DNA from: Aureliella helgolandensis
GTDB taxonomy: Bacteria; Planctomycetota; Planctomycetia; Pirellulales; Pirellulaceae
Direction of reading: 5' to 3'
Assembly: GCF_007752135.1 (NCBI RefSeq)
Contig: NZ_CP036298.1
Coordinates: 8,238,501-8,302,500 of the forward strand
DNA: 64,000 nt
Position numbers and translations under genes: made by a program. Positions 52,642 to 61,221 of the stretch are shown piece after piece. A model generated the notes under the pieces. It did not search any database. It had not been told where the DNA came from and worked only from the letters and a program-made list of their open reading frames with translations. Within the stretch, counting starts at the first letter, position 1, and every line of letters starts with the position of its first letter.

Positions 52642-53772
52642 ATGGCAACCGAAATCGATTCCTTGCTAGGAAAGATTCACCAGGGTGACTGCGTCGCAGG
52701 TCTCAAGCAGCTCCCCAGCGACTCTATCGATCTGGCCTTCGCCGATCCGCCGTTTAACATCGGCTACAAGTACGATCAGTACGACGATCGCCTCGGTAGC
52801 GAAAAATACCTTGACTGGTCCAACGAGTGGATGCAGGAGATCTACCGAGTCCTCAAGCCGGCGGGCACATTCTGGTTGGCAATTGGGGACGAATACGCAG
52901 CGGAACTCAAGGTAGCCGCCACCAAGCTGGGATTCAGCACTCGCAATTGGGTCGTGTGGTACTACACCTTCGGAGTTCACTGCAAAACCAAATTCACACG
53001 TTCGCATGCGCATCTGTTTTACTTCGTAAAAAATCCAGCTCAATTCACGTTCAACCGCGACGCCATCGCTGTCCCGTCGGCACGCCAGTTGGTTTATGGC
53101 GACAAACGCGCCAACGCCAAGGGAAGAACACCTGACGACACCTGGGTTCTTCGTCCCCAGGATCTTCCGGAAGGCTTTTCGAAGGAAGAGGATACTTGGT
53201 ACTTCCCTCGCGTCGCTGGCACGTTCAAAGAACGCTCGGGCTTCCACGGTTGCCAAATGCCGGAACAGCTACTGGGGCGTATCATTCGAGCTTGCTCCTG
53301 TGAAGGCGAGATCGTCTTAGATCCGTTTTCCGGCAGTTCGACGACCTTGACCGTGGCCAAGAAGCTCGGTCGCCAATACTTTGGTTACGAACTCTCAGAC
53401 GACTACGTCAAGCTGGGGACCCGACGGCTCGAGGCGGCTAACGCAGGAGACCGCCTCGAAGGGGCCGAGGAGCCCAACGTGAGTGCGCCTGCTACCCATT
53501 CCCAAAAGGCGAGACGCTTGGCCGATCCAAGCCCAAAGGCCGTGAAGAAAAAAGCCGTAAAGAAGAAGGCGGCGAAGAAGTCCGTAGAGAAGAAGTCCGC
53601 AGAGAAGAAGTCCGCAGAGAAGAAGTCCGCAGAGAAGAAGCCCGTAGAGAAGAAGCCGGCAAAGAAAAGAGCCGTGAAGAAAAAGCCGACCAAGAAAAAG
53701 GCTGCGAAACGCAAGCCAGTTGTGAAGATGGTGAAACCAAGCTCTCAATTGTCCATCGAATTCGGACCCTAG
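52642..53772 (+). CDS. Orphan site-specific DNA methyltransferase with Lys-rich C-terminal tail
   Basis: Beta-class amino-methyltransferase: the catalytic motif ADPPFNIGY (residues 34-42) comes before the SAM-binding motif [11 protein letters not shown] (about 223-233). It modifies adenine N6 or cytosine N4; the recognition site cannot be deduced. The catalytic domain ends near residue 265. The last 85 residues are an extended, strongly basic tail built from KKxAxKK-type units, with a closing segment QLSIEFGP. No restriction endonuclease is adjacent, so it is an orphan enzyme, possibly regulatory like CcrM or Dam. The tail resembles histone H1-like DNA-binding tails and probably increases nonspecific DNA affinity. 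Confidence 0.9.
   Translation: MATEIDSLLGKIHQGDCVAGLKQLPSDSIDLAFADPPFNIGYKYDQYDDRLGSEKYLDWSNEWMQEIYRVLKPAGTFWLAIGDEYAAELKVAATKLGFSTRNWVVWYYTFGVHCKTKFTRSHAHLFYFVKNPAQFTFNRDAIAVPSARQLVYGDKRANAKGRTPDDTWVLRPQDLPEGFSKEEDTWYFPRVAGTFKERSGFHGCQMPEQLLGRIIRACSCEGEIVLDPFSGSSTTLTVAKKLGRQYFGYELSDDYVKLGTRRLEAANAGDRLEGAEEPNVSAPATHSQKARRLADPSPKAVKKKAVKKKAAKKSVEKKSAEKKSAEKKSAEKKPVEKKPAKKRAVKKKPTKKKAAKRKPVVKMVKPSSQLSIEFGP
53581..53655 (+). repeat. Five 15-bp tandem repeats in the methyltransferase tail
   Basis: Units TCCGTAGAGAAGAAG, then three perfect copies of TCCGCAGAGAAGAAG, then CCCGTAGAGAAGAAG, lie end to end. Each encodes one five-residue Ser/Pro-Ala/Val-Glu-Lys-Lys step, so copy number can change without a frameshift. 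Confidence 0.95.
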
Positions 53773-54111
53773 TTCCCAGTTAGGCCATAGCTCGCCAACC
53801 AGGAGTGCCACCTCCGCCGTGTGGCAATGGCTCGTCGGAGAGCTTCCAAGGGTTGGCCGTGGTAGCGCAAACACCGACGGCGACTGCCGAAGCACTACAC
53901 GCCTCCCCGGCAGCCCAGCCGAGCAAATTGCAAGCTCCCAAGAAAAATAGCTAGCCACACGGGCCAGCCCCCGCCGCACGGGAGTGAGGGGCTAGCCCCA
54001 AGCACTCCCCACCATCAGTATTCCGCGCACCAGAGTTCCGCGCATCCGCCTTGGAGATCACCTGGGGCTTTTCCTGTGGGAGAATCCCCAGCTGGAGGAA
54101 GAGCCCCCCTG
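53773..54111. other. Convergent intergenic region with a GC-rich hairpin (53961-53998)
   Basis: No gene is visible. GGGCCAGCCCC at 53961-53971 can pair with GGGGCTAGCCC at 53988-53998 (one mismatch, 16-nt loop). There is no T-tract, so it may be a bidirectional barrier or a dispersed repeat and not a standard terminator. Confidence 0.5.
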
Positions 54112-55095
54112 CTAGCTGCCAGTCGCCTTATTTGCCGAGGGTTTGAAGAACTTGCGCCCCATGATGGGTGAGTACGCAGTCCAGTCGCTATCGGTATTGC
54201 GATCCGACTCAATCAGCTCCGTGGCTGCGTTGACCTTGGCGTCCAAGTCATCGATGTGCGCCAGCACGATGGCTTCGATGGTCATCGGAATCTTGGGGCT
54301 ACCGTGGTCGAGCTGGCCATGGTGCGAGAGGATCATGTGCTGCAACCGCCATAGAATGGGGTCGGGCAGCGGCAGCCCTGTCTCTTTGGCAATCTGCGTG
54401 GCACGCCGGTCCAGGTCGATGGTTCCTTGGACCAGATGTCCCAACATTTGCCCTGAATCGCTATAGGATAGGTCACCATCAAAACTCAGCTCATCCAGCT
54501 TGCCGAGATCATGGAGGAACACGCCGACGAGTAGCATTTCGCGATCGAGTTGCGGGTAGTTGGGCGCGATGGCCTCAGCAATTCGCAGCAAATCGAGAAT
54601 ATGCCGGAGCAAGCCGCCCTCATAGGCATGGTGTGTTTTGATTCCGGCTGGGGCCCGACGAAGTTTGTCGATCAATTGTTCGTCGTTCACGTAGGCCTGG
54701 ACGACGCGCTTCAAATGCGCATTCTTCACTGTCCCTAGCCGTTCGCGGAGCTCCTCCAAGAGCTGCTCCACCTCGCCCGGATTGGTCTTGGTGAAATCCT
54801 CGTGAGTCACTTTGGACGGGTGCACCGTTTCAAAGTCCTGAACAATAATTTGCAGCATCCCGTTATGCAGTTGCGTGGTCCCTAGGACGCGCAGGAAATC
54901 TCCTTTTTGGAAGGTTTCGTAGAGGGATTGCCCTGCATTCCAGCGCATACCACTGATTTGTCCAGTACGATCCATGAGCTGCAACAGCAGGTAGTCATTA
55001 CCTTGCCGATTGGATCGCACTTGCTTGTCGGCCACGCGGTAGATCTCGTCGACATTATCCCGGGCCTGCAAATCTGCGATAAACTGGCGATGCAT
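54112..55095 (-). CDS. YhaM-like 3'-5' exoribonuclease (OB-fold plus HD domain)
   Basis: Residues 1-110 form an OB-fold nucleic-acid-binding domain (NDYLLLQLMDRTGQISGMRW). Residues about 150-300 form an HD domain with HHAYEGGLLRHILDLLRIAEA and VGVFLHDLGKLDEL, followed by LSHHGQLDHGSP; these His and Asp residues are the metal ligands. This is the layout of B. subtilis YhaM, a Mn-dependent exonuclease. The frame extends to 55566, but the ATG at 55095 starts the conserved N-terminus and avoids overlap with the divergent fusion gene. The product has 327 residues, close to YhaM. Confidence 0.87.
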   Translation of the reverse strand: MHRQFIADLQARDNVDEIYRVADKQVRSNRQGNDYLLLQLMDRTGQISGMRWNAGQSLYETFQKGDFLRVLGTTQLHNGMLQIIVQDFETVHPSKVTHEDFTKTNPGEVEQLLEELRERLGTVKNAHLKRVVQAYVNDEQLIDKLRRAPAGIKTHHAYEGGLLRHILDLLRIAEAIAPNYPQLDREMLLVGVFLHDLGKLDELSFDGDLSYSDSGQMLGHLVQGTIDLDRRATQIAKETGLPLPDPILWRLQHMILSHHGQLDHGSPKIPMTIEAIVLAHIDDLDAKVNAATELIESDRNTDSDWTAYSPIMGRKFFKPSANKATGS

Positions 55096-55307
55096 GAAAA
55101 TCCTTACAATATGACGGAATCGAGGGTTGGAGAGAGGAGCACCGCTAGATTCTACTCCGTTCCGCGCCAATTGTTCAGGCCGTGCCGTCATCCGGCCGAA
55201 GAGTACTTCCAACCCGAGGATGGAAATACCGTGAAAATGCGCATGTTCTTGGAGTGTGCAGGCATCTACTGCCTGAGAATCAACCATTTGCTTCGGGAAT
55301 TTGTGAC

Positions 55308-57938
55308 GTGAAAAACTGGGTGAATCGAACTTTCTGGGCCATTTGTCGCTTCCTCTTAAGCTTCCGTTACCGAGTCCGAATTGCGGGGCTGGACCAGCTG
55401 AAAGGCCTCCAGGGACCAACCCTGGTGCTCCCCAACCACCCCGCCTACATCGATCCGGCCATTGTCTCGAGCCACCTTCGGCTGCATAAGCCGCTCCGGC
55501 CGCTGGTCTTTTCGGGCACGTATCGCATGACGCTTTTGCGCCCCATGATGTCCATGGTGAACGCATTCGAAGTCCCTGATCTATCGTCGCACAGCCGCGA
55601 TGCCCAAGCCAAAGCCCTGCAGATGATCGAGGCGGTAGCGGAGCGACTGCGGGCAGGCGATTGCATGCTGATCTACCCCTCAGGTCGCTTGCAACGTGGC
55701 AATCGAGAAGTTGTCGGGGCAGCGCGTGCCGTCCACGAAATCGTCCGCCAATGCCCTGAGATCAATGTCGTTTTGGTCCGCACCCGCGGGGTGTGGGGCA
55801 GCATGTTCAGCTGTGCAGAAACGGGCACCACCCCCAACCTGGCCCAGCGGGTACTCGCCGCCTGCGGCTGGGTTCTTGCGAACCTCTTCCTCTTCCTGCC
55901 ACGGCGCCCCGTTTCGCTGCATCTGGAAGTCGTCAAGCCGAACCAACTACCGACCGATTCGCGGGAAGCATTCAATTCCCATTTGGAGAAGTGGTACAAC
56001 ACCGATGGAGGGCAAACGCCACTCTTCGTCCGCTACCACCCATTTCTCGGCCCCAGCGAAGTTGAGTTTGGGAAAGCCACCAGCGGAGTGGACATCGACC
56101 TGGAGAAGATCAAGCCCAAGACCATCGCCTTGGTCAATGACCTGCTGCAATCCCACCTGGGACGTCCACTCGACCCGCAAGATTTGGCTGCCGAGCAAAA
56201 ACTGGAAGATATCGGGCTCGATAGTCTCGACCGAATGGATCTGGCACTGAAGATTGAGCACCAGTTCGGCTTCCGTAGTAATGCTGTCTCCGGCACGCTT
56301 GGTGAACTATGGGCATTGGCCGACGGGCAGCTGGCCCAAGCCGAAGAGTCGTTGGAAGCCCCCGAAGCGTGGCGCAGTGCAGTACTGGCCCCCCACACGC
56401 CCACCATCTTGGCAGACACGATTGGCGAAGCCTTCGTACGGCGCGCGTTGCAGAACCTCAACCAGGTCGCTGCTGCCGATACCCTCTCCGGTGTTCTTAC
56501 CTATCGACGCATGCTAGTTGGGGTGACCCTCATGGCGCGTCGCTTCGCCGCCTACCCTGAGAAACATGTGGGCATCATGCTGCCCGCCTCCGTGGCGGCC
56601 GATGTGGTTTTCTTCGCCTTGCAATTGGCTGGCAAAGTTCCGGTGATGATGAACTGGACCACGGGCCCCGCCAATCTAGCCCACGGAGTGGCGACGACCG
56701 ATGTCGACCGCATCGTCACCTCCCAGAAAATGATCGACCGCCTGGGTATCGAAGTTGAGGGTGCCGAGTACGTGTTCCTCGAAGAGGTGAAGGCCGGGAT
56801 TAAAAAGTCGGAAGCGGTTGCCACTCTCCTCGCCACCTACCTCCGTCCCAACAGCTGGCTGAAATGGATTGCTCAGCAGGATCCCGAGGAAACCGCGATG
56901 TTCCTCTTCACCTCGGGCTCGGAAAGCCTTCCTAAAACAGTGCCTCTGACTCACCGCAACGTCTTGGTCAATGTGCAGGATGGCTTGGAGATCCTGGAAC
57001 CGAGTCCCACCGACTCGCTGCTCGGTTTTCTACCGCCATTCCACAGTTTCGGCATGACTGGAAATCTCTTATTGCCCCACCTCTCGGGCCTGCGCAGCGT
57101 GCGGTACGCAGACCCCACCGACGCTGCAGGCTTGGTGCGAACCATCGCCGCTTACCAACCCACCATGGTCTTCACCACCCCCACCTTCCTGAGCTACATC
57201 CTGGCAGCCTGCCGTGGCGAGGAACTCCACAGCCTGCGAATCATTGTCACCGGCGCGGAAAAATGCCCAGATGCCGTGTTCGCAAAGTGTCGTGAGCTGG
57301 CACCGCAGGCTACGATCCTAGAAGGCTACGGCATTACGGAATGCGCACCCGTCGTGGCGGCCAATCTCAGCCACCATTCCAAGGCGGGCTCCGTCGGAAA
57401 ACCGGTAAAACATGTCGAGGTTTGCATTGTAGATATCGACACCGATCAACCCGTCGCCAAGCACCAGACCGGCATGCTACTCGTCGCTGGCCCCTCTATT
57501 TTCAAGGGCTACTATCGCCATGACGGCCCTTCCCCCTTTATCGAAGTTGCTGGAAAACAGTGGTACAAGACGGGTGATTTAGTGTCGCAAGACGACGAAG
57601 GCTTCCTAACCTTTCAGGGACGGCTGAAGCGATTCTTAAAGGCCGGTGGCGAGATGATCTCCCTGCCCGCGTTGGAAGAGCCCTTCAGCCGGAGCTTCCC
57701 TCCCGACGAAGAGGGACCGCGGGTTGCCGTGGAAGGGATCGAAACGGAAGAGGGACGACACATTGTCCTGTTCACCCGCACTCCCCTGACACTGCGCGAC
57801 GCAGGCGACCTCCTGCTGGAAGCCGGATTGAGGGGCGTGATGCGGCTGGACGAAGTTGTCGAAGTCGAATCCATTCCCGTGCTGGGAACTGGGAAAACCG
57901 ACTACAAGGAACTCCGTAAACTGATCACCCCTATCTGA
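55308..57938 (+). CDS. Acyltransferase-ACP-acyl ligase fusion (PlsC/ACP/AMP-binding)
   Basis: Three enzymes in one 876-residue chain. An N-terminal PlsC-type acyltransferase has NHPAYIDP (His44, Asp49) and IYPSGRLQRG. A central acyl carrier protein domain has LEDIGLDSLDRMDLALKIE, with Ser306 as the predicted phosphopantetheine site. A C-terminal AMP-forming acyl ligase has FLFTSGSESLPKTVPLTHRN, ILEGYGITECAP and WYKTGDLVSQDDEG. It resembles E. coli Aas (acyltransferase-ligase), which reacylates lysophospholipids, but with an inserted carrier domain. Acyl groups could be activated, loaded on the carrier and transferred within the same protein. Start GTG 55308 (VKNWVNRTFW) is preferred over the open frame from 55182, which looks non-coding. 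An osmolyte-type ABC ATPase follows. Confidence 0.88.
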   Translation: MKNWVNRTFWAICRFLLSFRYRVRIAGLDQLKGLQGPTLVLPNHPAYIDPAIVSSHLRLHKPLRPLVFSGTYRMTLLRPMMSMVNAFEVPDLSSHSRDAQAKALQMIEAVAERLRAGDCMLIYPSGRLQRGNREVVGAARAVHEIVRQCPEINVVLVRTRGVWGSMFSCAETGTTPNLAQRVLAACGWVLANLFLFLPRRPVSLHLEVVKPNQLPTDSREAFNSHLEKWYNTDGGQTPLFVRYHPFLGPSEVEFGKATSGVDIDLEKIKPKTIALVNDLLQSHLGRPLDPQDLAAEQKLEDIGLDSLDRMDLALKIEHQFGFRSNAVSGTLGELWALADGQLAQAEESLEAPEAWRSAVLAPHTPTILADTIGEAFVRRALQNLNQVAAADTLSGVLTYRRMLVGVTLMARRFAAYPEKHVGIMLPASVAADVVFFALQLAGKVPVMMNWTTGPANLAHGVATTDVDRIVTSQKMIDRLGIEVEGAEYVFLEEVKAGIKKSEAVATLLATYLRPNSWLKWIAQQDPEETAMFLFTSGSESLPKTVPLTHRNVLVNVQDGLEILEPSPTDSLLGFLPPFHSFGMTGNLLLPHLSGLRSVRYADPTDAAGLVRTIAAYQPTMVFTTPTFLSYILAACRGEELHSLRIIVTGAEKCPDAVFAKCRELAPQATILEGYGITECAPVVAANLSHHSKAGSVGKPVKHVEVCIVDIDTDQPVAKHQTGMLLVAGPSIFKGYYRHDGPSPFIEVAGKQWYKTGDLVSQDDEGFLTFQGRLKRFLKAGGEMISLPALEEPFSRSFPPDEEGPRVAVEGIETEEGRHIVLFTRTPLTLRDAGDLLLEAGLRGVMRLDEVVEVESIPVLGTGKTDYKELRKLITPI

Positions 57939-57995
57939 TTCCGCCCCGGGTCCGCTATCGGCCCACCGGAACTCCTCCCCTCCACCCCCATTGGG

Positions 57996-58751
57996 ATGCG
58001 TCTGATGATCGAACTCGACAACGTTTCGAAACAGTACGATGCGACGGTCGTGCTACAGCCGACGAATTTGCAGGTGGGAGCGGGAAAAACCGTCGTCCTG
58101 ATCGGACCGAGTGGCTGCGGAAAATCAACGCTCCTACGCATCCTGATCGGGCTGATCCCACCAAACACCGGCTGCGTGCGCTTTCAAGGAACCACCATCA
58201 CACCAGACAACGTCCTCGAGATACGGCATCTCATGGGCTACGTCTTGCAGGATGGTGGCCTCTTCCCGCACCTCTCGGTAACCGACAACGTAACACTCCT
58301 GGCCCGATTCTTGAAATCGATGAACGCCGAGGCGATGCAACAACGGGTCCAGGAATTGGCCGATTTGACTAAGCTTCCGGTAGAGACGCTGAACCGCTTC
58401 CCTAGCCAAATCTCGGGTGGGCAACGCCAACGCGTCGCAATCATGCGCGCCCTAATGCTCGACCCACCTCTGCTCTTGCTCGATGAACCGATGGGGGCGC
58501 TCGATCCACTCGTGCGGTACGACCTACAGGAAGACTTGAAGCAGATCTTTCGCGAGCTCAAGAAAACCGTCGTGCTCGTCACCCACGACATGGGTGAAGC
58601 CGGATTTTTTGGCGAAGATGTCATCCTGATGGCCAACGGACGGATTGTCCAACGCGGCCAAATCCAGGACTTCCTCCAACATCCAGCAGAGGAATTCGTC
58701 ACCCAGTTCATTACCGCTCAGCGCATCCCGATCGTAGCCGCCTCCCAATAG
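57996..58751 (+). CDS. ABC transporter ATPase, OpuCA/ProV-like
   Basis: Single nucleotide-binding domain with Walker A GPSGCGKST, Q-loop GYVLQDGGLFPHLSV, signature ISGGQRQRVAIMRAL, Walker B LLLLDEPMGALDP and the H-loop VTHDMGEA. The GYVLQDGGLFPHLSVTDNV string is characteristic of quaternary-amine-uptake ATPases, but the C-terminal CBS domains of ProV are missing (251 residues). No permease or binding protein is adjacent. It is a candidate partner for the fused binding protein/permease at 2141-3670, about 54 kb away. The ATG at 57996 is used; 58005 is equally possible. It lies 57 bp after the acyl ligase fusion. Confidence 0.9.
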   Translation: MRLMIELDNVSKQYDATVVLQPTNLQVGAGKTVVLIGPSGCGKSTLLRILIGLIPPNTGCVRFQGTTITPDNVLEIRHLMGYVLQDGGLFPHLSVTDNVTLLARFLKSMNAEAMQQRVQELADLTKLPVETLNRFPSQISGGQRQRVAIMRALMLDPPLLLLDEPMGALDPLVRYDLQEDLKQIFRELKKTVVLVTHDMGEAGFFGEDVILMANGRIVQRGQIQDFLQHPAEEFVTQFITAQRIPIVAASQ

Positions 58752-59105
58752 GCACATTCCACTGCCCAAGCCCCGGTTGCCTGCCCCCCAGATACCTGCC
58801 CCAGATACCCGCGCCGAGTTGCCCGAACCCGAGTTGTCCAAACCCAAAGCGCTCGTAAGAACCGTCACATGGGCATGCCTCTGCCATACGAGTACCGACG
58901 GCAGGCCTACCCTGGAGGCAACCGCTAGGAGTATCGCACGCCCTTTACGGCATGACACCGCACATATTTGCCGCTTGGCACTAACGGGACCGGTCACTCC
59001 CGGGTATCTTAAAACCCAAGTTATTTGGAAACTGCCGTACTCCCTCGGCTGATCAGCTCGTAACTAAAACCTTCGCGCTCCTCAAAAAAAGCTCCCCCAA
59101 GTTCG
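58752..59105. other. Intergenic region before hisD
   Basis: No gene is accepted. GCTCGTA (58851-58857) and TACGAG (58887-58892) can form a stem enclosing a GGCATGCC palindrome, and a CCTGCCCC/AGATA string is duplicated near 58790-58808. No terminator-like hairpin with a T-tract was found, so there is no firm sign of attenuation of hisD. Confidence 0.4.
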
Positions 59106-60500
59106 ATGACCGCTACCGAAACTCCCAATCCACTCGAAATTCGACGCCTGGATGCCTCCAGTAGCCAATTTGGCTCACAACTCGAGCAACTGCGCCGGCA
59201 ACTAAGTCCTTCCGGCGATGTCGTCAGCCCCAAGGGACGGGAGTTAACCCAGCGCGTGTTTGGAGAACCGTTGTTGCCGAGTCAAGTTGTGCAACGGATA
59301 TGCGATGCGGTCCAGAGCGAAGGCCAACCCGCCCTCCTCCGGTTTTCCCAACAACTCGATGGCGCCGAACTGGCCCCTGGACGACTTCGTTTGGAAACCT
59401 CGAAGTTGGAAGAGGCGCACCGGGCAGCCGCTCCGGAGTTTCTCGCCAGCATTCGTCGGATTCGGGACAACATCCTAGCGTTCCAATCCTCCATCCTGCA
59501 TACCAATGTGACAATTCGGCCCAGCGATGGGGTACGCCTCGACCAACGCTACGTCCCCCTCCGGCGGATTGGCGTGTGCGTTCCCGGTGGTGCTGCCGCC
59601 TACCCGTCGACCGTACTGATGACCGTCCTGCCAGCCCAAGCTGCTGGCGTGGAGCAAATTGCTGTGGTCGCCCCTCCCACTCAATTTGGCGCTTACAACC
59701 CGGACGTTTTAGCAACCTGCTATGAACTGGGAGTTCGAGAGGTTTATCCGGTTGGCGGTGCCCAGGCCGTGGCTGCGATGGCCTACGGCGTGGAGGGATT
59801 GCCGGCGGTCGATAAGATCGTGGGACCTGGAAACCTGTTCGTCGCCCTCGCCAAGAAACGGGTTTATGGCGAGGTGGATATCGACTCTATCGCTGGCCCC
59901 AGCGAAGTGGTTATTGTCGCTGATGATTCCACCCATCCCGCCTATACTGCCGCCGACATGTTGGCTCAGGCTGAACATTCTCCCGGCGCCAGCCTCTTAG
60001 TTACCTGGGATCCTCAATTCATCGATCGGGTCCAATCCGAACTGGAACTGCAGCTGGCGCAGTTGAGTCGCAGTGCACTGACGCATGACAGCCTCAACGC
60101 CTTCGGCGCGTTCATTTTAGTTCGCGATGCCGATCAGGCCTGCGAGGTCACCGATTTGATCGCCCCCGAACACTTGCATATCGCTTGCCGTCATCCGCGG
60201 AAACTGGCCGAGAAGATCCGCAACGCTGGCGCCACCTTCCTGGGGCCATTCAGTCCGGTAGCGCTCGGCGACTACGCGGCTGGCCCCTCTCACGTCCTTC
60301 CCACCGGTGGCACGGCGCGGTGGGCTGCGGGTTTGTCGGCCAATGCCTTCCTGCGGAGCTCGAGCATCATCGAGTACTCGCAAGCTGCGCTGGAAGACAT
60401 CGCTGGGGACATTTCCAATCTGGCAACCAAAGAGGGGCTCACGGCCCACCGCCGCAGTGTCGAAATTCGTACCCATTCGCCTGCTGCGGCCGAGCACTAA
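59106..60500 (+). CDS. hisD: Histidinol dehydrogenase
   Basis: NAD- and Zn-dependent enzyme of the last two steps of histidine synthesis. Family signatures are intact: VPLRRIGVCVPGGAAAYPST, YPVGGAQAVAAMAYG, VDKIVGPGNLFVALAKK, DIDSIAGPSEVVIVAD and MLAQAEHSPGA, with APEHLHIAC and GPFSPVALGDYAAGPSHVLPT in the C-terminal part. Length 464 is somewhat over the usual 430, mostly from the N-terminus. It precedes hisC and hisB, from which it is separated by about 720 bp of repeats, so co-transcription is uncertain. Confidence 0.96.
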   Translation: MTATETPNPLEIRRLDASSSQFGSQLEQLRRQLSPSGDVVSPKGRELTQRVFGEPLLPSQVVQRICDAVQSEGQPALLRFSQQLDGAELAPGRLRLETSKLEEAHRAAAPEFLASIRRIRDNILAFQSSILHTNVTIRPSDGVRLDQRYVPLRRIGVCVPGGAAAYPSTVLMTVLPAQAAGVEQIAVVAPPTQFGAYNPDVLATCYELGVREVYPVGGAQAVAAMAYGVEGLPAVDKIVGPGNLFVALAKKRVYGEVDIDSIAGPSEVVIVADDSTHPAYTAADMLAQAEHSPGASLLVTWDPQFIDRVQSELELQLAQLSRSALTHDSLNAFGAFILVRDADQACEVTDLIAPEHLHIACRHPRKLAEKIRNAGATFLGPFSPVALGDYAAGPSHVLPTGGTARWAAGLSANAFLRSSSIIEYSQAALEDIAGDISNLATKEGLTAHRRSVEIRTHSPAAAEH

Positions 60501-60680
60501 ATCGCCTTGCCCCAACTCACTCCTACAGAAAGCCAAGCCCCTTAAGCGTGCGGCGGCACAGCAGATTTGCAGCAGATTCACAGCCTGCCGCGTCGTCGAG
60601 CAGCGTTCGTTTTGAATTGCCGATACGGCTGATTGCTTTATAAATACCTTTTGAATTCCAATACTAAAATCGTACCCCAA

Positions 60681-60712
60681 AATCACACCGAAGCAGAATC
60701 ACACCGAAGCAG
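60681..60712. repeat. Perfect 16-bp tandem duplication
   Basis: AATCACACCGAAGCAG occurs at 60681-60696 and again at 60697-60712 without mismatch. Confidence 0.95.
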
Positions 60713-60739
60713 CGACGACTCCAGCGTTGCTTAGGGCCT

Positions 60740-60837
60740 TCGGAACAACTATTGGCGGATAGCCGCCGAACCGCTTCGCCGGTTGGTTCGGGAAAATGCT
60801 GATCGGCCGAGCGATTTGGCGACACTTATTGTTCCGA
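60740..60837. mobile_element. MITE-like 98-bp palindromic element
   Basis: Terminal inverted repeats TCGGAACAA (60740-60748) and TTGTTCCGA (60829-60837) enclose two hairpins: GGCGG/CCGCC near 60754-60767, and CCGAACC (60766-60772) with GGTTCGG (60785-60791). It has no coding capacity. The form is that of a small non-autonomous element or dispersed intergenic repeat. Confidence 0.55.
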
Positions 60838-60846
60838 CAGTCCTTA

Positions 60847-61024
60847 CCGGCTTGTTGATTTAAGAGTGAGTTAAGTTTTCACGTGGAGGTCGTTCCCCTA
60901 GTTTACCTGTAGCGGCAACCACCTTCCCTTGCTCACCGGGCTGTTGATTTAATCGCAATTTGAATTTTAATGCGGAGGTAGCATCCTTAATTGCCTTGTA
61001 GCGGAGGTTATCTTTCCTTGCTCA
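60847..61024. repeat. Two imperfect 89-bp direct repeats
   Basis: Units 60847-60935 and 60936-61024 have equal length. Both begin CCGG-(C/G)-(T/C)-TGTTGATTTAA, contain GGAGGT and TGTAGCGG at the same positions, and end CTTGCTCA. The two differ at many internal positions, so the duplication is old or under selection for spaced motifs. Confidence 0.85.
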
Positions 61025-61031
61025 CGCGGCG

Positions 61032-61110
61032 GGTTACTATTTCAACAGCCCGTCATGCAGCTGGTTGCTATTTCAACAAGCCGTTACGCGGCGGGTTGCG
61101 ATCTAAACAA
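61032..61110. repeat. 31-bp period repeats, inverted relative to the 89-bp units
   Basis: Copies begin at 61032, 61063 and 61094 with GGTTNC(T/G)AT followed by TTCAACA or a variant. TCAACAAGCCG (61073-61083) is the exact complement of the head of the first 89-bp unit (60848-60858). TCAACAGCCC (61042-61051) is the exact complement of the head of the second (60938-60947). The result is two nested long-range stems. Confidence 0.85.
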
Positions 61111-61221
61111 TCAAGAAGCGACTCATTGTCGCTGTTTGCCTTGCTCGTGCGGGAAGGCAATATTTGGCAAGTCGCTGAGCGCATTCTCTTTTTTCCTTTC
61201 CAACTTACAACTACGACCACG

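Larger units (their letters stand above)
60501..61221. other. Repeat-dense intergenic region between hisD and hisC
   Basis: No gene is visible over 720 bp. The hisC frame is open back to 60991 but that part is repeat sequence. The repeats are listed individually; together they fill about 60681-61110. Confidence 0.75.

Noticed and set aside
53961-53998. GC-rich hairpin between the methyltransferase and YhaM-like genes considered as an intrinsic terminator
   Set aside because: No T-tract on either strand and a mismatch in the stem; kept only as a structural note.
55182-55307. N-terminal extension of the acyltransferase fusion and the overlapping extension of the YhaM-like frame to 55566
   Set aside because: Both extensions lack family similarity and would overlap each other on opposite strands; starts at 55308 and 55095 leave a normal divergent promoter region.
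58952-58984. Short ORF with two His codons (MTPHIFAAWH) upstream of hisD, considered as a his leader peptide
   Set aside because: Only two His codons, not consecutive, and no terminator/antiterminator pair with a T-tract between it and hisD.
61032-61110. 31-bp periodic repeats considered as a CRISPR array
   Set aside because: The copies are directly adjacent without unique spacers, diverge quickly, and no cas gene is present; they are complements of the neighbouring 89-bp units.
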